Source of the DNA: Cochliopodium minus
Lineage: Eukaryota > Discosea > Himatismenida > Cochliopodiidae
Assembly (NCBI GenBank): GCA_024220525.1
Contig: JAMYWO010000011.1
Coordinates: 29,168 to 90,022, forward strand
Length of the DNA stretch: 60,855 nucleotides
Direction: 5' to 3'
This document shows, one piece after another, positions 11,427 through 21,716 of this stretch. The notes below the pieces were generated by a model that saw nothing but the letters and a program-made list of their open reading frames with translations, did no database searches and was not told where the DNA came from. The translations under genes and the position numbers were made by a program. How positions within the stretch are numbered: the first letter of the stretch is position 1; each line of letters begins with the position of its first letter.

Positions 11427-12525
11427 ATGTCCAATTTAAAATTATCCATAATGATGGTTGGAGATAGTGCCACTGGAAAAACATCTTTGGTTCACAGATT
11501 TGTAGATGATTCATTTCAATACGGTAAGAAAGTATTTGAATATTAATTATCCTTGAAGCATTAATCACTAAATTCAACTCTCTCAGAATTGAAATCTAAT
11601 TTATCTCTTCCCAATATTCAAAAATTATTTGAGGAAAATTTATCACAAACAATATAATTTATAAAATAAAATGAAAGTATAATAGGAAGATATGTATACT
11701 AAAGTTAATTGATGTTTTATTGACGATTAATATCGCATTCAAAAAAAAAAATATTCAAATTATTTTTCAAATAGATTTTGTTACCACTGTTGGTATCGAT
11801 ATGAAATCAAAAACAATAGAGTTAGATAACAATGAAAAAATATTGTTGAATATAACTGACACCGTAATAATAATTTATATAAATAAAAATTTGAAAAATA
11901 AAATTTTAAAAAGGGAGGACAAGAAAGATTTGCGGTCATTGTAAAAATTTTTAAAAAAGAAAAAAAAAGTTTTGAATTTTTTACACAATAAAAGATTTCG
12001 TCCTATTACAGAAATGCGATGGGTAAAAAAAAAGAAAAAAGATAAAAAAAAAATTCTAATAAAAAATTTAAAGGTATATTGTTATGTTTTAGTCTCAATT
12101 CTCAAGAATCTTTCAATAATTTAAACAAATGGTAATTTTTTTTTTTTACATTTTATTTTTATATAATTAAAAAAAAAAAGGATGAAACAAATCAGACAAC
12201 ATGCAACTGACAAAGTGAATATTTTGTTGGTAGGAACTAAGAGTGATGACTCACATATTGTTCCACAAGAGGAAATCAACCAATTCATTAAAGAAAACAA
12301 CATAGATGCTTTCATTAAGACTTCTTCTAAATCTGGAGAAGGAGTAAATAAAATCATTAAATTTTTTATTTGTTGATTTCATAATATTATTAGGTAAATG
12401 ACGCTTTTCTTCATTTGACTAAATCTATAAAGCAAAGACTTTCGGGCAATGAACCTGTCAAGAGAGATACTGTTGATCTTAATGAAAACAATCCTTCACA
12501 AAATGAAGATGGTTGTAATTGTTAA
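11427..12525 (+). CDS. Atypical Rab-family small GTPase
   Basis: Seven exons (11427-11523, 11775-11863, 11914-11940, 11995-12022, 12074-12131, 12181-12343, 12394-12525) splice in phase to about 195 residues. Motifs: P-loop GDSATGKTSL, switch I TTVGID, switch II TDTGGQERF (Rab consensus WDTAGQE), base-binding GTKSD (consensus NKxD) and TSSKSG for SAK. The C-terminus DGCNC is a CxC double geranylgeranylation signal, as in Rabs. The Trp-to-Thr and Ala-to-Gly changes around the switch II glutamine and Thr for Asn in NKxD are unusual and could alter nucleotide handling. Two exons are only 27 and 28 nt. It lies 310 bases downstream of the kinase on the same strand. Confidence 0.88.
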
Positions 12526-13690
12526 ATAAAGAAATTAATATTTTTCATTAGTTTTTGAATTGTCACACTTTTTTTTTGAATTTGTTTATCAATAAATTTA
12601 CAAGAATTTAATATTTCTAATATCTAAAAAGAAATCATAGAATAAAAAAAAAAAAAAAAAATTTTTGTTTGATAAATGAATACTCAATAAAGTGATAGAT
12701 GAATTGATGGATAAAGATGTATATACTTTCACCCTGATGAATTAGATATTGCATAAAAGAACAAACCAAGAAAGTGATGGGACAGATCGTCCAGAATTCA
12801 AATATGCTCTGATGGGATTGGCTGTCTTATATCTATTCCAGATGACAAAGCTGAAAGGGAAAACATCTCCTTCCTGTCTTGGAGTTAGCAAATCTGAAAT
12901 ATCCAATCAATTAAGGGTAATATGAGCAACAAGTTATTGCAAATTGCATCCAAAATCTTGATGAGAAAGTTTCAAAAATTTGAATTAAATTTTTAAAGTA
13001 AATCAATCAATTTGTGATGCATTCATTCATAAAGCAAATTCAAATATATCAAAAATAAAATAAAAAAATTGTTAAAGCTCTTCATGATCAAAATTCAAAT
13101 TCAAGTTTATCTGTCAATAATATTTTGTAAAATCTGACTAAAATAAACTATATTTTCCATTAAATTAAAATGATATAATTAATTCAATAATATATACTAT
13201 GGGATATAAGTTTCATCAAGATGAATTTTATATAACTTTTGTAAAATCAAGAGACATATCTTTTCATTTATGGATAGACAGATTGAATAGACATATTATG
13301 AGAACGATATAAAAATAAATGCTAAATTAATTATATACCTTCGATTGAAAGAAATATTGATTTTAATTTTGAATGGATATTTTTAATTTTATGAACTTGA
13401 GGTGAACATATATGCAATAATAATAATATATTGATATAAATCATAGAAACAAAAGATTTGATTGCTCTAAATTGTAACATCTTGTTCCCACAAATCCATC
13501 AAACCTGATATACTCTTCCTCTTATTTTATTTATTTTATTTGATTAAAATTTATAGTGTGGGTTTGAAAGTTAAGCTAAAATATTCTTTTTAAAGTGAAA
13601 TTTTTGTCTTATAAAATGAAATATTTTAATTTTTCTCATTGAAGTTTTAATTTCCAAATTTTTTAAATGATTTGAAATTGTTTTGATTTA
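12526..13690. other. Gene-poor stretch
   Basis: No convincing gene in about 1.1 kb. One open patch at 12750-12925 (plus strand, containing GLAVLYLFQMTKLKGK) has normal-looking codons and ends in a GTAATA donor-like site, so it may be a lone exon or remnant; I do not recognise it. The rest is AT-rich spacer. Confidence 0.4.
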
Positions 13691-13920
13691 TTTCAAGAAA
13701 ATGGAGATGGTTATTGTTTTGGAGCCAACATGGACAGTGTGGAACAGGAGACACTAAAGATGTTGACACCCACCAAAATATTAAATAACACCAATATAAG
13801 GAGCATTGTGTTAGGATACTTGCATTCTTTTTACCTTGAAAGCAATATTTTTTTCCAAAATAAAGTTTAAATCAATTTATTGAAATAAAGAAAATGGATA
13901 TCTCATATGGTTGTGGTAAA

Positions 13921-14074
13921 TTTCTTTTTCTTCTTTCTTTTTCCTTTTCTTCCCTTTTTCTTTTTCTTCTTCTTTTCTCCTTTCTTTTTCTTCTTTCTTT
14001 CTCTTTCTTTCTTTCTTTTCTTCTTCTTCTCTTTCTTCTTTCTTTTTCTTTCTTTCTTTTTCTTTCTTTTTTTC
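13921..14074. repeat. 154-nt uninterrupted pyrimidine tract
   Basis: All 154 bases are C or T, an irregular mix of CTT, CTTT and TTTTTC units, inside an intron of the damaged RCC1 gene and immediately after a GTAAAT donor. The opposite strand is pure purine. Unlike the surrounding T/A introns it is C-rich. Confidence 0.9.
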
Positions 14075-14381
14075 ATTTTATTTATCATTTTCTTTCTTCT
14101 TTCTTTTTTTTTTCTTTTCATTTTATATTTTATCATTTTCTTTATATTTTTTTCGTTTGAAGGTTCAACAATAAGGGACAATTGAAGTAATTAAAAATCA
14201 AGAGAAAACTATTTAATAATACATCAATTGTGTGGTTAGATAGTGTTGATTTTCTTTACTGAATCCAAAAGGTATCTTTTTTGATTTTTGTATTTAAAAA
14301 TTTTAATTATTTTTATTTTTATAAGTTTTAATTTTTCATTACTAAAGAAAATAAAAAATTGTATTATGTGGGTATTGGGAA

Positions 14382-14458
14382 GGATGAAGAAATCAGAAGG
14401 TTTCAAAGAAATAAACATAGATGGGGTAGTTGATTTTTCTGTTGGAGCGGATCACTGC
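14382..14458. repeat. 77-bp contig overlap, identical to 1-77
   Basis: The last 77 bases before the N at 14459 are identical to the first 77 bases of the window. This exact length recurs at two other joins, which points to a k = 77 assembly graph rather than a biological repeat. It says that piece A follows piece B in at least one genomic copy. Confidence 0.9.
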
Positions 14459-14459
14459 N
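14459..14459. other. Single-N scaffold join B/C
   Basis: The N joins an RCC1 exon to the middle of a cysteine synthase exon. Bases 14460-14532 match 58599-58671 exactly (73 bases) and then diverge within an intron. The open frame running across the N is therefore an artefact. Confidence 0.9.
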
Positions 14460-14897
14460 ATTTTTTGCTCAAATATGATGGATTGTTTGTTGGTAATTTA
14501 TTTTTGTGTTATTTTTCATTTTATTTATTTTAAAATGAATATTTTTTTTTTTTTTTATTATTTTTATTTTTAAACAAATATTTATTTTTATTTACACTTT
14601 ATTTTTATTAATTTATTTATTAAATGTTCTTATATTTATTTTTTTAAATTATAAATAGGAAGCACATCAGGACTGAATGTTGTGGGTGCCATTTTGTCAG
14701 CTTTGAAATATGGAAAAGGAAATGTGATTGCCACCATTCTTTGTGATTCTGGAAGTAAATACTGTTCCAAAACATACGATAGTGAATGGCTTAAAACCAA
14801 CAACATCGAGATTGTGGTCGAGGGGAATAATATGGAAGAAGATTTCCACAGAATATTCAACAAAGATCTTTTACAATCTTATGGAATCACATTATGA
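14460..14897 (+). CDS. Cysteine synthase, last two exons (piece C)
   Basis: Exon 14460-14493 ([11 protein letters not shown]) and exon 14659-14897 join in phase as G|GA to give LFVGGSTSGLNVVGA, the conserved phosphate-binding and C-terminal helix region of OAS-TL/CBS-type PLP enzymes. Next come IATILCDSGSKY and the closing helix, then TGA. It is the natural continuation of the copy at 56798-58631, whose twelfth exon is missing where it stands. The next copy starts 154 bases downstream, so the genes are in tandem. Confidence 0.82.
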
Positions 14898-15051
14898 TTC
14901 TTTAAAAAAAAGAAAGTAATTTGATAAAAATAAAAACACCTATTTATCACATTCTTTAGTTTATTAAATAAAAATTCCACTTGGAAATCTTGCAAAAACA
15001 TACAGAAATTCTCATTCAAAGTTATAAACAAAAAAATAAAAAAATAAAAAA

Positions 15052-16249
15052 ATGAAAGAAAATATAATTGAAGGTTACTTTGACAATATTGGAAAATCAC
15101 CCCTATTGAAAATCCAATCCTTGTCTAAAATTACTGGTTAGAGATTTAATAAATCTTTAGGATTCCAAAAAATATTTTGCTTTTTTTTATTCACTTATTT
15201 ATTTAATGATAGGATCATCTATACTTGGAAAATGTGAATTTATGAATTTGGTAATTTATATAGACAGATTACCCTTGAATCAACATTTAAATTTTATAAA
15301 GGGATCATCAGTCAAAGATAGATGTGCTACATACATCATAAAAGATGCTTTGGAGAAAGGAGAATTGGAGGGAAAAGAATATATTGTGGAAGCAACAGCA
15401 GGTATAAAAAAAAAAAAATAAGATTCTTAAATTCAATTAAATCACTGAAAAACTTTTATAAACGAATTTTTAATTTTAATTTCTATGCTTTTAATAAGAA
15501 AATAACTTTGAATAAGAAAATAATTTTTATTTGATAGGAAACACTGGTATTGCTTTGTGTTTGTTGGCAAATTCCATCGGTAAAAAAGCATTTTTTTGCT
15601 GTCCTGTAAAAAAAAATTTTAAAAAAAAATTTAAAATTAAATTTAACAATTATTCTTCATTTTATTTTTTTTTGAATAAAGGAATACATTTCTGTTGTAA
15701 GAAAAAAAAAAATCATTTTTAAATGGAATTTTTTCAAAAATTTTTAAATTTTAAAGGAAAAAATTGATTATTTAAGAAAATTGGGAGCAAATGTAAAAAT
15801 TTTTTTAACTATTTAATAAAGCTTTTTAAAGATTTCTTTAATGTTATTTTTATTTTTAATTTTTCTTTTTGTTTTTTTGATTTTTTTCTATTTTTTTTTT
15901 TGATTTAGGTGAAATTGTGCCCTGCTGTACCCATTACCGATGAAAGACATTTTCTAAATCAGGCAGTTGTAGTTGCAAAAGAAATTAATGGATTTTTCGC
16001 AAATCAAATGGAGAATTTGAACAACATGAAATGTAAAAAAAAATTTATTTTTAAATAATTGACAATATATGGATTTTTAAATTAATTTTTATCCATTTTA
16101 ATTTATTTTTTTTTTTATTAATTTTTTCATTATTATTTTTGTTAGCTCATTATGAAACAACTGGACCAGAGATATGGAATCAAACCAAAAACAAAATCAC
16201 AATTTTTACATGTGCAGCGGGAACTGGTAAAAAGAAATTTTCAAAAAAN
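15052..16249 (+). CDS. Cysteine synthase, first eight exons (second tandem copy)
   Basis: Exons 15052-15136, 15212-15251, 15301-15401, 15538-15605, 15681-15695, 15756-15791, 15909-16033 and 16146-16225 splice in phase. The product is a fold-type II PLP enzyme that makes cysteine from O-acetylserine (or a related substrate) and sulfide. Visible motifs are KSPLLKI, the PLP lysine in GSSVKDR, EATAGNTGIAL, and [13 protein letters not shown] followed by the glycine loop beginning AAGTG. Exon 5 is only 15 nt (EYISV), flanked by AG and GTAAGA, and the same exon exists in the other copy. The first donor is GTTAGA where the other copy has GTAAGA. The gene is cut by the N at 16250; 16173-16249 equals 57880-57956. 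No mitochondrial or secretory signal is apparent. Confidence 0.88.
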
Positions 16250-16250
16250 A
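16250..16250. other. Single-N scaffold join C/D
   Basis: The preceding 77 bases (16173-16249) are identical to 57880-57956. The sequence after the N belongs to an unrelated reading frame, so the apparent frame across the N is false. The true continuation of piece C is 57957 onward or a near-identical copy of it. Confidence 0.9.
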
Positions 16251-16495
16251 ATTTGGTTGTGGGAGAAATTCCAAGCGGAAAAAAAAGGGTTGGAAGTTTC
16301 AGAATCACTTTCATAAGAAATTGGCATAAAGGAGAGAAGTACTTTGGAGGTGATCTTAGTTTTCGTTTTTTTCACGAAGTACGTGAAGCAGGTGTACTAA
16401 AAGGCGAAAATGCAGAAGATGAAGAGTACCAAGATGAAGCAATACCAATCAGTGATGAAGAGGCTTTCACTGAAATTAATCAAAAAAATAAATAA
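16251..16495 (+). CDS. C-terminal exon of an unrecognised protein
   Basis: An open frame from the start of piece D to TAA gives 81 residues. The first half is folded-looking (VGSFRITFIRNWHKGEKYF, DLSFRFFHEVREAG); the end is acidic (ENAEDEEYQDEA). The 5' part is outside piece D. No family recognised. Confidence 0.45.
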
Positions 16496-16955
16496 AAATA
16501 AATGAAAATTTGAAATAAAAAAAAGACTTTAAAAAGAAAAATAAAATAAAATAAAAAATAAAAGAAATAAAGAAAATAACATACGGCCAAATAATTCTCA
16601 TTAGAATGCGAATCAGATAAAAAATAAGTTTGATTGTAAATTTAAAAATAATTAATTATTCATTGAGCAATTTATTTCTCCGCGTTTTAATAAATGTTCA
16701 TGGGTTTCCATTAACAAAATAATAAAAAAAAATTATTTGGCCTGATGATAACAAATCAACAAAAAAATTTGAATAAAGAAAAAAAAAAGATTTAATATTA
16801 AAAAATAAAATAAAAATAAAAAATAAAAAAAATAAAAAAATAAAAAAAATAAAAAGAATAAAAAAAATAAAAATAAAAAAAAATAAAAATAATAAAAATA
16901 ATAAAAATAATAAAAAAATAATTTTTTTTTTTAACGAGTAATTTACTTTAACGAC
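16496..16955. other. AT-rich spacer with A/T microsatellites
   Basis: Mostly AAAAAT and AAAAATAAT tracts; no gene, RNA or site recognised. Confidence 0.5.
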
Positions 16956-16960
16956 TGAAG

Positions 16961-17167
16961 TTGTCAGTTTTGATTGGAGTTACAGATATCACATGTGATG
17001 TAATCTTGGAGCTAAAAATAAATCAAAATAATTCTGCAGGGTTGGATCTTCATGCAAGCCTTCCAAATGATAATAAATTGAGACAAAGTTCGGATCATGA
17101 TTTCATTCTAAGCTGTGCAAGAATTCCAACAATCCATGAGGAGGATGTTCTTCGTTTGAAGAGCTGA
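16961..17167 (+). CDS. Possible exon, unrecognised
   Basis: An open frame with normal amino-acid composition (LIGVTDITCDVILELKI, AGLDLHASLPND) follows an acceptor-like GAAG and ends in TGA. No upstream exon is evident, and I do not recognise the protein. It could be the last exon of a gene whose earlier exons lie near 16.3-16.9 kb. Confidence 0.3.
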   Translation: MSVLIGVTDITCDVILELKINQNNSAGLDLHASLPNDNKLRQSSDHDFILSCARIPTIHEEDVLRLKS

Positions 17168-17169
17168 AT

Positions 17170-18229
17170 TTAACAATCGATTAAATTTCCGAGATAAACA
17201 AGAAAAAAATTATGTTGATGTCTCATCGTCACTGAACAGGATCTTTGTGTACCAAAACTGCAAAGAGGAGAGCAACTTGCATCACTTTGGACGTTTGGGA
17301 GTTTTTCTTCATCATTCTTTGTTCTAGCTCCCTCCCCATTTGTCTTGGTAAGATTTCCATGAAGCTTACGATGAATGAGTCCTTGAAGCTCAAGTGAATC
17401 CTTTTTTTGTATAAAAAATAACAATAACAAAAAATAGATGTTTAAAATAAATTAATGTCGAAAATAAATAAAAACAAAAATAAAAAAAAATGAAATAATT
17501 AGAAAATAATAAGAAAGATCAATCAAAAATAAAAAATTGGAAATTAAAATAAAAATAAAATAATAACAAAATTAAATGAGAAAACAATAAGAAAGATCAA
17601 TCAAAAATATTTAAAATAAAGATCAATCAAAAATAAAATGGAAATTAAAAAAAAATTAAAAAAAAAATAATAAACAAATAATAAAATTAATAAAATTTAA
17701 TTTCAAAAACTAAAAAAAATAAAATGAAGAGATTGATCAAAAATAGAAATAAAGAGAAAATAATATGTAATAAATTAAAAACTGAAAAAATGACAAAAAT
17801 TGAAACATTTTAAAAAATAAAATAAAATAAAATAATATATAATTTGTTTTACATTTAAAGTGAAAAATGATGGCTGACGAATGATCTGAAGCAAAATGAT
17901 TGTACAGGACCCAGATTAAAGTCTATTGCACTCCCAACTTTATACCAAGTGGTTGAAAAGTAATGTGCAGGAAAGTTGTGATCTTCTTTTGTTAGATGAC
18001 AAGAGTACCAAAGCAAATTCCACAACTTGCAGTCAAAGCCCTCTTCCATCAAATACAAAATTACTTTAATCTTCTTGGTGAAGATATATTCGTAGGTATC
18101 CACCAAATTTTCAAAGTAAGCAAATCTGAAATCCTCTTTTTCTTTTTGGGAAGATTGGGAAGGCTGAGATCTTGGATCTTGAGAACCTCTTTCGTTCATT
18201 TCTCTTTTTTCCGCTTCTTCTCTATCATC
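17170..18229 (-). CDS. Small unrecognised gene, acid/base-rich N-terminus
   Basis: The minus-strand exon 18229-17855 starts ATGGATGATAGAG and encodes a charged head (EEAEKREMNER, SQPSQSSQKEKED) followed by a hydrophobic, Cys/Trp-containing part (FENLVDTYEYIF, GFDCKLWNLLWYSC, HYFSTTWYKVG). It ends in TAA just before a GTAAAA donor. A second open exon (17422-17170) could follow in either of two frames, DSLELQGLIHRK or LSFKDSFIVSFMEIL; I cannot decide between them. Function unknown. Confidence 0.4.
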
Positions 18230-18339
18230 CATATTTTTGCATATCACAAGTTGTCAAAATTGATCCACGAAAAAACTACTTAAGAAATTATTATTTAATA
18301 AAAAATTATAATGTATGGGAAAATAAAAAATAAATTACC

Positions 18340-20215
18340 TGCCTGAATTGGATCAGAGTTGAACCAAGTGAGTTAGCATCATTAAGAGGAGGATCTCATT
18401 CTTATCATAAAAATTGAAAATAAAAATAAATTGAGAATAAAAATAAAATAAATTTTTAAAATTAAAGTAAGAATTTAAATCAATTGAAAATAAACTAATA
18501 ATAAATAAAAAATGAAAAATAAAATGAATAAATATAAGTATAAAAGAATTTAAATAAATTAAAAAATTTAATCAAAAAAATAATCAAAAGAATGAAATAA
18601 AAAATGGAATAAATAAGAATTTAATCAAATAAAAAAATTAAAAAAATTAAAATAAGTATAAAATTAATAAAAATAGAAAAAATGAAATATATATATAAAT
18701 TGAAATCAAATAAAAATAAAAAATAAAAAATAAATACAATAAAAATAAAAAATAAATTTAAATAAATAATAAATAATAAAATAATTTAAACATTAAAAAT
18801 CTTAAAAATCAAAAAAAAAAATTTTATCTAACAGAATTAAAAAATAAAAAATAAAAAACAAAAAATAAAAAATAAAAAAATATGAAAACTAAAAAATAAA
18901 TAATAAAAAAAAAATAAATAATAAAAAAATATGAAAATAAAAAATAAAAAATAAAAAAATTTGTAAGAGTTACCTTTTTTTCTTTTTGTGTTTGGGTCTA
19001 GGAGACCTGTTTGGAGATCTCTTGCCACCAGGAGAACTCTTGGTGGTTTTTTTGCGAGGGGAATGATTACGAGGGGAGTGGGATGGTGATGACTCGGTGG
19101 AAGAGGATTGTTCTGGGGGTGTTGGGAGGGGAAGGTTGTATGGGATTTTTGGTGGTGAGCCTGGAATAGGTGCCTCTTTCCTAAATAAAAAATAAAAAAT
19201 AAAAAATAAAAAAATATGAATACTAAAAAATAAAAAATATGAAAATAATAAAAAAAAAATAAAAAATAAAAAAATATGAAAACTAAAAAATAAATAATAA
19301 ATATAAATCAAATAAACATAAATAAGTAATTAATTAAAAAATTTTTTTACTCAGGAGGTGGGGTTGGAATATTTTTGGACTGTCTTTCTTCTAGCTCCAA
19401 TACCACGTTTCTTTTTCTCTCTACAGGTTCCAAAACAACATTCTTTTTTTCTGTATGAATAAATTAAATGAATTTGATTAATAAAAATAAAAAATAAAAA
19501 AATATGAAATAAAAATGAAAATAAATAAATAAAAATTGTTTGACCATTGGATTGCGAGACTTGAATGGGTTTTCTTTCAACTGGCTCCAGTACAATATTT
19601 TTTTTTTCTTAAGCGAGAAAGAAATATGAAAAAAATAAAAAAAAATAAATCAATAAAATAAAAATAAATAAATAAAATTACCATTGGAAGGAAGAGGATT
19701 GGAAATAGTTTGAACCGGCTTCCTTTCTTCAGGTTCCAAAACGATATTCTTCTATTTCTCTTCGAACACGCTGATTTTTCTTGGCTAAGGATCCAAATTG
19801 ACTACGTTTTGTTTCTTGACAAATTGATAGATTCAATACTTTCAAATTTAAATGAATAACTTAATATAAATATAATAAATTAAACAAAAAAATTAATTAT
19901 TAAAAATTAAAAATTAAAAAAATGTAAAATCATTATATAATCAAAATTTTTAAATTAAAAGTTTAAAAATATAAAAATCAAAAAGAAAAAAATTAAAAAA
20001 ATAGAAAAATATAGAAAAAATAAAAAAAAGAATAATTATAAATTAAAAAAAAAAAAATGAGTGATTTTTTTACCTTTTTCTTGGGGAGGAAGAACCATTA
20101 TTATGTTCTTTTCTTCCTGGAGAAGAACTGTTAGAAGTGGAAATTTTAACCAACTCTTGTGAAGAGTGTTTGTTATTTTTTGGAGATTCAAGAGGGGAAC
20201 TGTTAAAAAAAAAGC
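18340..20215 (-). CDS. Ser/Pro/Lys-rich protein built from repeated short exons
   Basis: On the minus strand, exon-like blocks at about 20199-20083, 19756-19682, 19610-19545, 19452-19355 and 19186-18975 are each bounded by AG and GT. The first carries SSPLESPKNNKHSSQELV; the next three each carry a variant of the motif KNIVLEPVERKP, once doubled; the last is an SP-rich basic tail (SPGGKRSPNRSPRPKHKKKK). A fifth, decayed motif copy (QNVVNLDP then a stop) lies near 19800-19765. It looks like a disordered, possibly nuclear protein whose repeat grew by exon duplication. Start and 3' end are unresolved; a short block at 18388-18342 may be a further exon. No family recognised. Confidence 0.45.
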
Positions 20216-20930
20216 ATTAAAATGAATAAGTAAACAAAATAAATAATTAAATAAAAATAAATAATTAAAATAAGTATAAAATTAATAAAAATAGAAAAAA
20301 TAAAATAAATTTATAAATTGAAATCAAATAAATTAAAAAGAATAATTAATATAAAAATAAAATATTGAAACAAAAAAATCTAGGATTTAAAATATAAAAT
20401 GATGTTAAAGAGTCAAAGAAAAAAAATTGCTGATTGGGTGGTGATTCTTGGAGAGGGAAGGTAACTATGTCTCTTTGAGAATCAACGACTTCTAATTGAT
20501 AGAATATTTTTGCTCATCTTTTCCTTATTATTTTATTTTAAATAAAAAGATATTTAAAAAAATAGATTAATAAATAAATATAATGGAATGTATGAAATCT
20601 AAAGTAACGATAAAGGTTGCATTAAACATGAAATAATTGTTCTAATAAAAATAAAAGAGTAACAATATTGTGGAAATAAACTTAAAGAAAAAAAAATCAA
20701 AATCAAATTAAAAAAAAAAATTTACTTATAAAAGATTCCTCCATTTTTATAAGGAGGTTAACAGATCGATTAATTGATTCTGGAATACAATGTGGAACCA
20801 CAATTCATTTGTATTACCAATAGCAGAGCTGTGATCAAATTTTAAATTGATCAGCAAAAAATTGTCGCCCAAAAAAGATAGATATGATCCTCTTTAGGCT
20901 ATTTCTTGCTCTCACTAATTGCTTCTGACA
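20216..20930. other. Spacer without a recognisable gene
   Basis: AT-rich sequence with no convincing exon. The region 20750-20930 is less biased in composition than its surroundings and could hold UTR or promoter sequence for a flanking gene. Confidence 0.35.
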
Positions 20931-20933
20931 CAT

Positions 20934-21131
20934 TTATTTGATGTTTTCGTTGGGACTGAAATTAATATCAATGTTGGTTGTTTTATATAGGTGCTGATCC
21001 CCCGAATCAAAAAGTCCTGTTACATAGCCGAATACGGGTCTGCAACAGTCCATCTTGACATAGGACCCCACACCTAATACAACAACTATTCCTTTATCAA
21101 TCTGATATAATTTGTCAAATCCCTTTATCAT
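20934..21131 (-). CDS. Small single-exon protein, unrecognised
   Basis: 65 residues from ATG to TAA without an intron: MIKGFDKLYQIDKGIVVVLG at the start, then VKMDCCRPVFGYVTGLF and YKTTNIDINFS. Alternating hydrophobic/polar residues suggest a small beta-rich domain. Codon use matches nearby real exons. It may be complete or the last exon of a longer gene. Function unknown. Confidence 0.5.
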   Translation of the reverse strand: MIKGFDKLYQIDKGIVVVLGVGSYVKMDCCRPVFGYVTGLFDSGDQHLYKTTNIDINFSPNENIK

Positions 21132-21716
21132 GTTGAAGGATCATTTTGGTATCCAATAAATTAAATTTTCCTTATTTTGAAAAGAGAAAGGGATTGAATT
21201 TAAGTTTTTTTTATATTTTTCTTATTTTTCTCATAATTTTAAAAAAAATTTTTTGTTAACAACAAATTTCAACAGCCCATATGCTCACACATCTCAAATG
21301 AATGATCTAATTTAGATCATTTGAAAAATAAATGGATTTTATGCTAAAATATCCTCAATTTATAAATGTTAGTAAATATATGAAAATATCATACATCTAG
21401 ATATCTGATGCAAATCAATAATACAATCTAATTATGATCAAATTACTTTTATTTTTAAATCTACTTTTTTTTATCATCAACATCAACATCCATGTATCAC
21501 GGCTGATACTATATGTAGAACTAAGGTCATTCTTTGGTGGGTTGAAGTGGTTTTCCCATATCTCGTTTCAATAAAGCTCTATTAAGAATCTTGGATTTAT
21601 TTAACACATCGTTTTCGTTTGTGAATAATATAATCATCAAATACGTATACATCCTATTTATCATTAAAGATTGACCAATTAAATACCATTTCATTCATAA
21701 ATAATATCTGAAAAAG
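21132..21716. other. Spacer upstream of the phosphatase
   Basis: This stretch should contain the first exon of the histidine phosphatase, because the frame closes upstream of 21717. No single ATG-GT candidate stands out. A hydrophobic short frame starting at 21438 (MIKLLLFL) ends in a stop and is not convincing. Confidence 0.35.

Larger units (their letters stand above)
13700..14458 (+). pseudogene. RCC1-repeat gene, damaged 5' part (piece B)
   Basis: RCC1 blade pieces are visible but in shifting frames. At 13702-13845 the flanks read in one frame (ENGDGYCFGAN and LTPTKILNNTNIRSIV) while the canonical core HGQCGTGDTKDV lies in another, implying two compensating indels. At 13894-13916 and 14162 onward, YGCG and FNNKGQL can be joined only with a frame change, and a stop follows. 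At 14345-14458 LYYVGIGK and SEGFKEINIDGVVDF are again in different frames. The final 77 bases equal bases 1-77, where the frame is intact onward. Either this is a decayed copy with an intact paralogue elsewhere, or this contig carries errors. It is the host's own gene family. Confidence 0.6.

Noticed and set aside
13894-14185. Leu/Phe/Ser- and Lys/Arg/Glu-rich open frames on both strands
   Set aside because: They are translations of the pure pyrimidine/purine intron tract.
14288-14533. Open frame running across the N at 14459
   Set aside because: It fuses RCC1 and cysteine synthase residues across a scaffold gap and is not a gene.
16139-16495. Open frame running across the N at 16250
   Set aside because: It fuses cysteine synthase to an unrelated C-terminus across a scaffold gap.
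21438-21480. Possible signal-peptide first exon for the histidine phosphatase
   Set aside because: The hydrophobic frame soon hits a stop and no GT donor gives a phase compatible with 21717.
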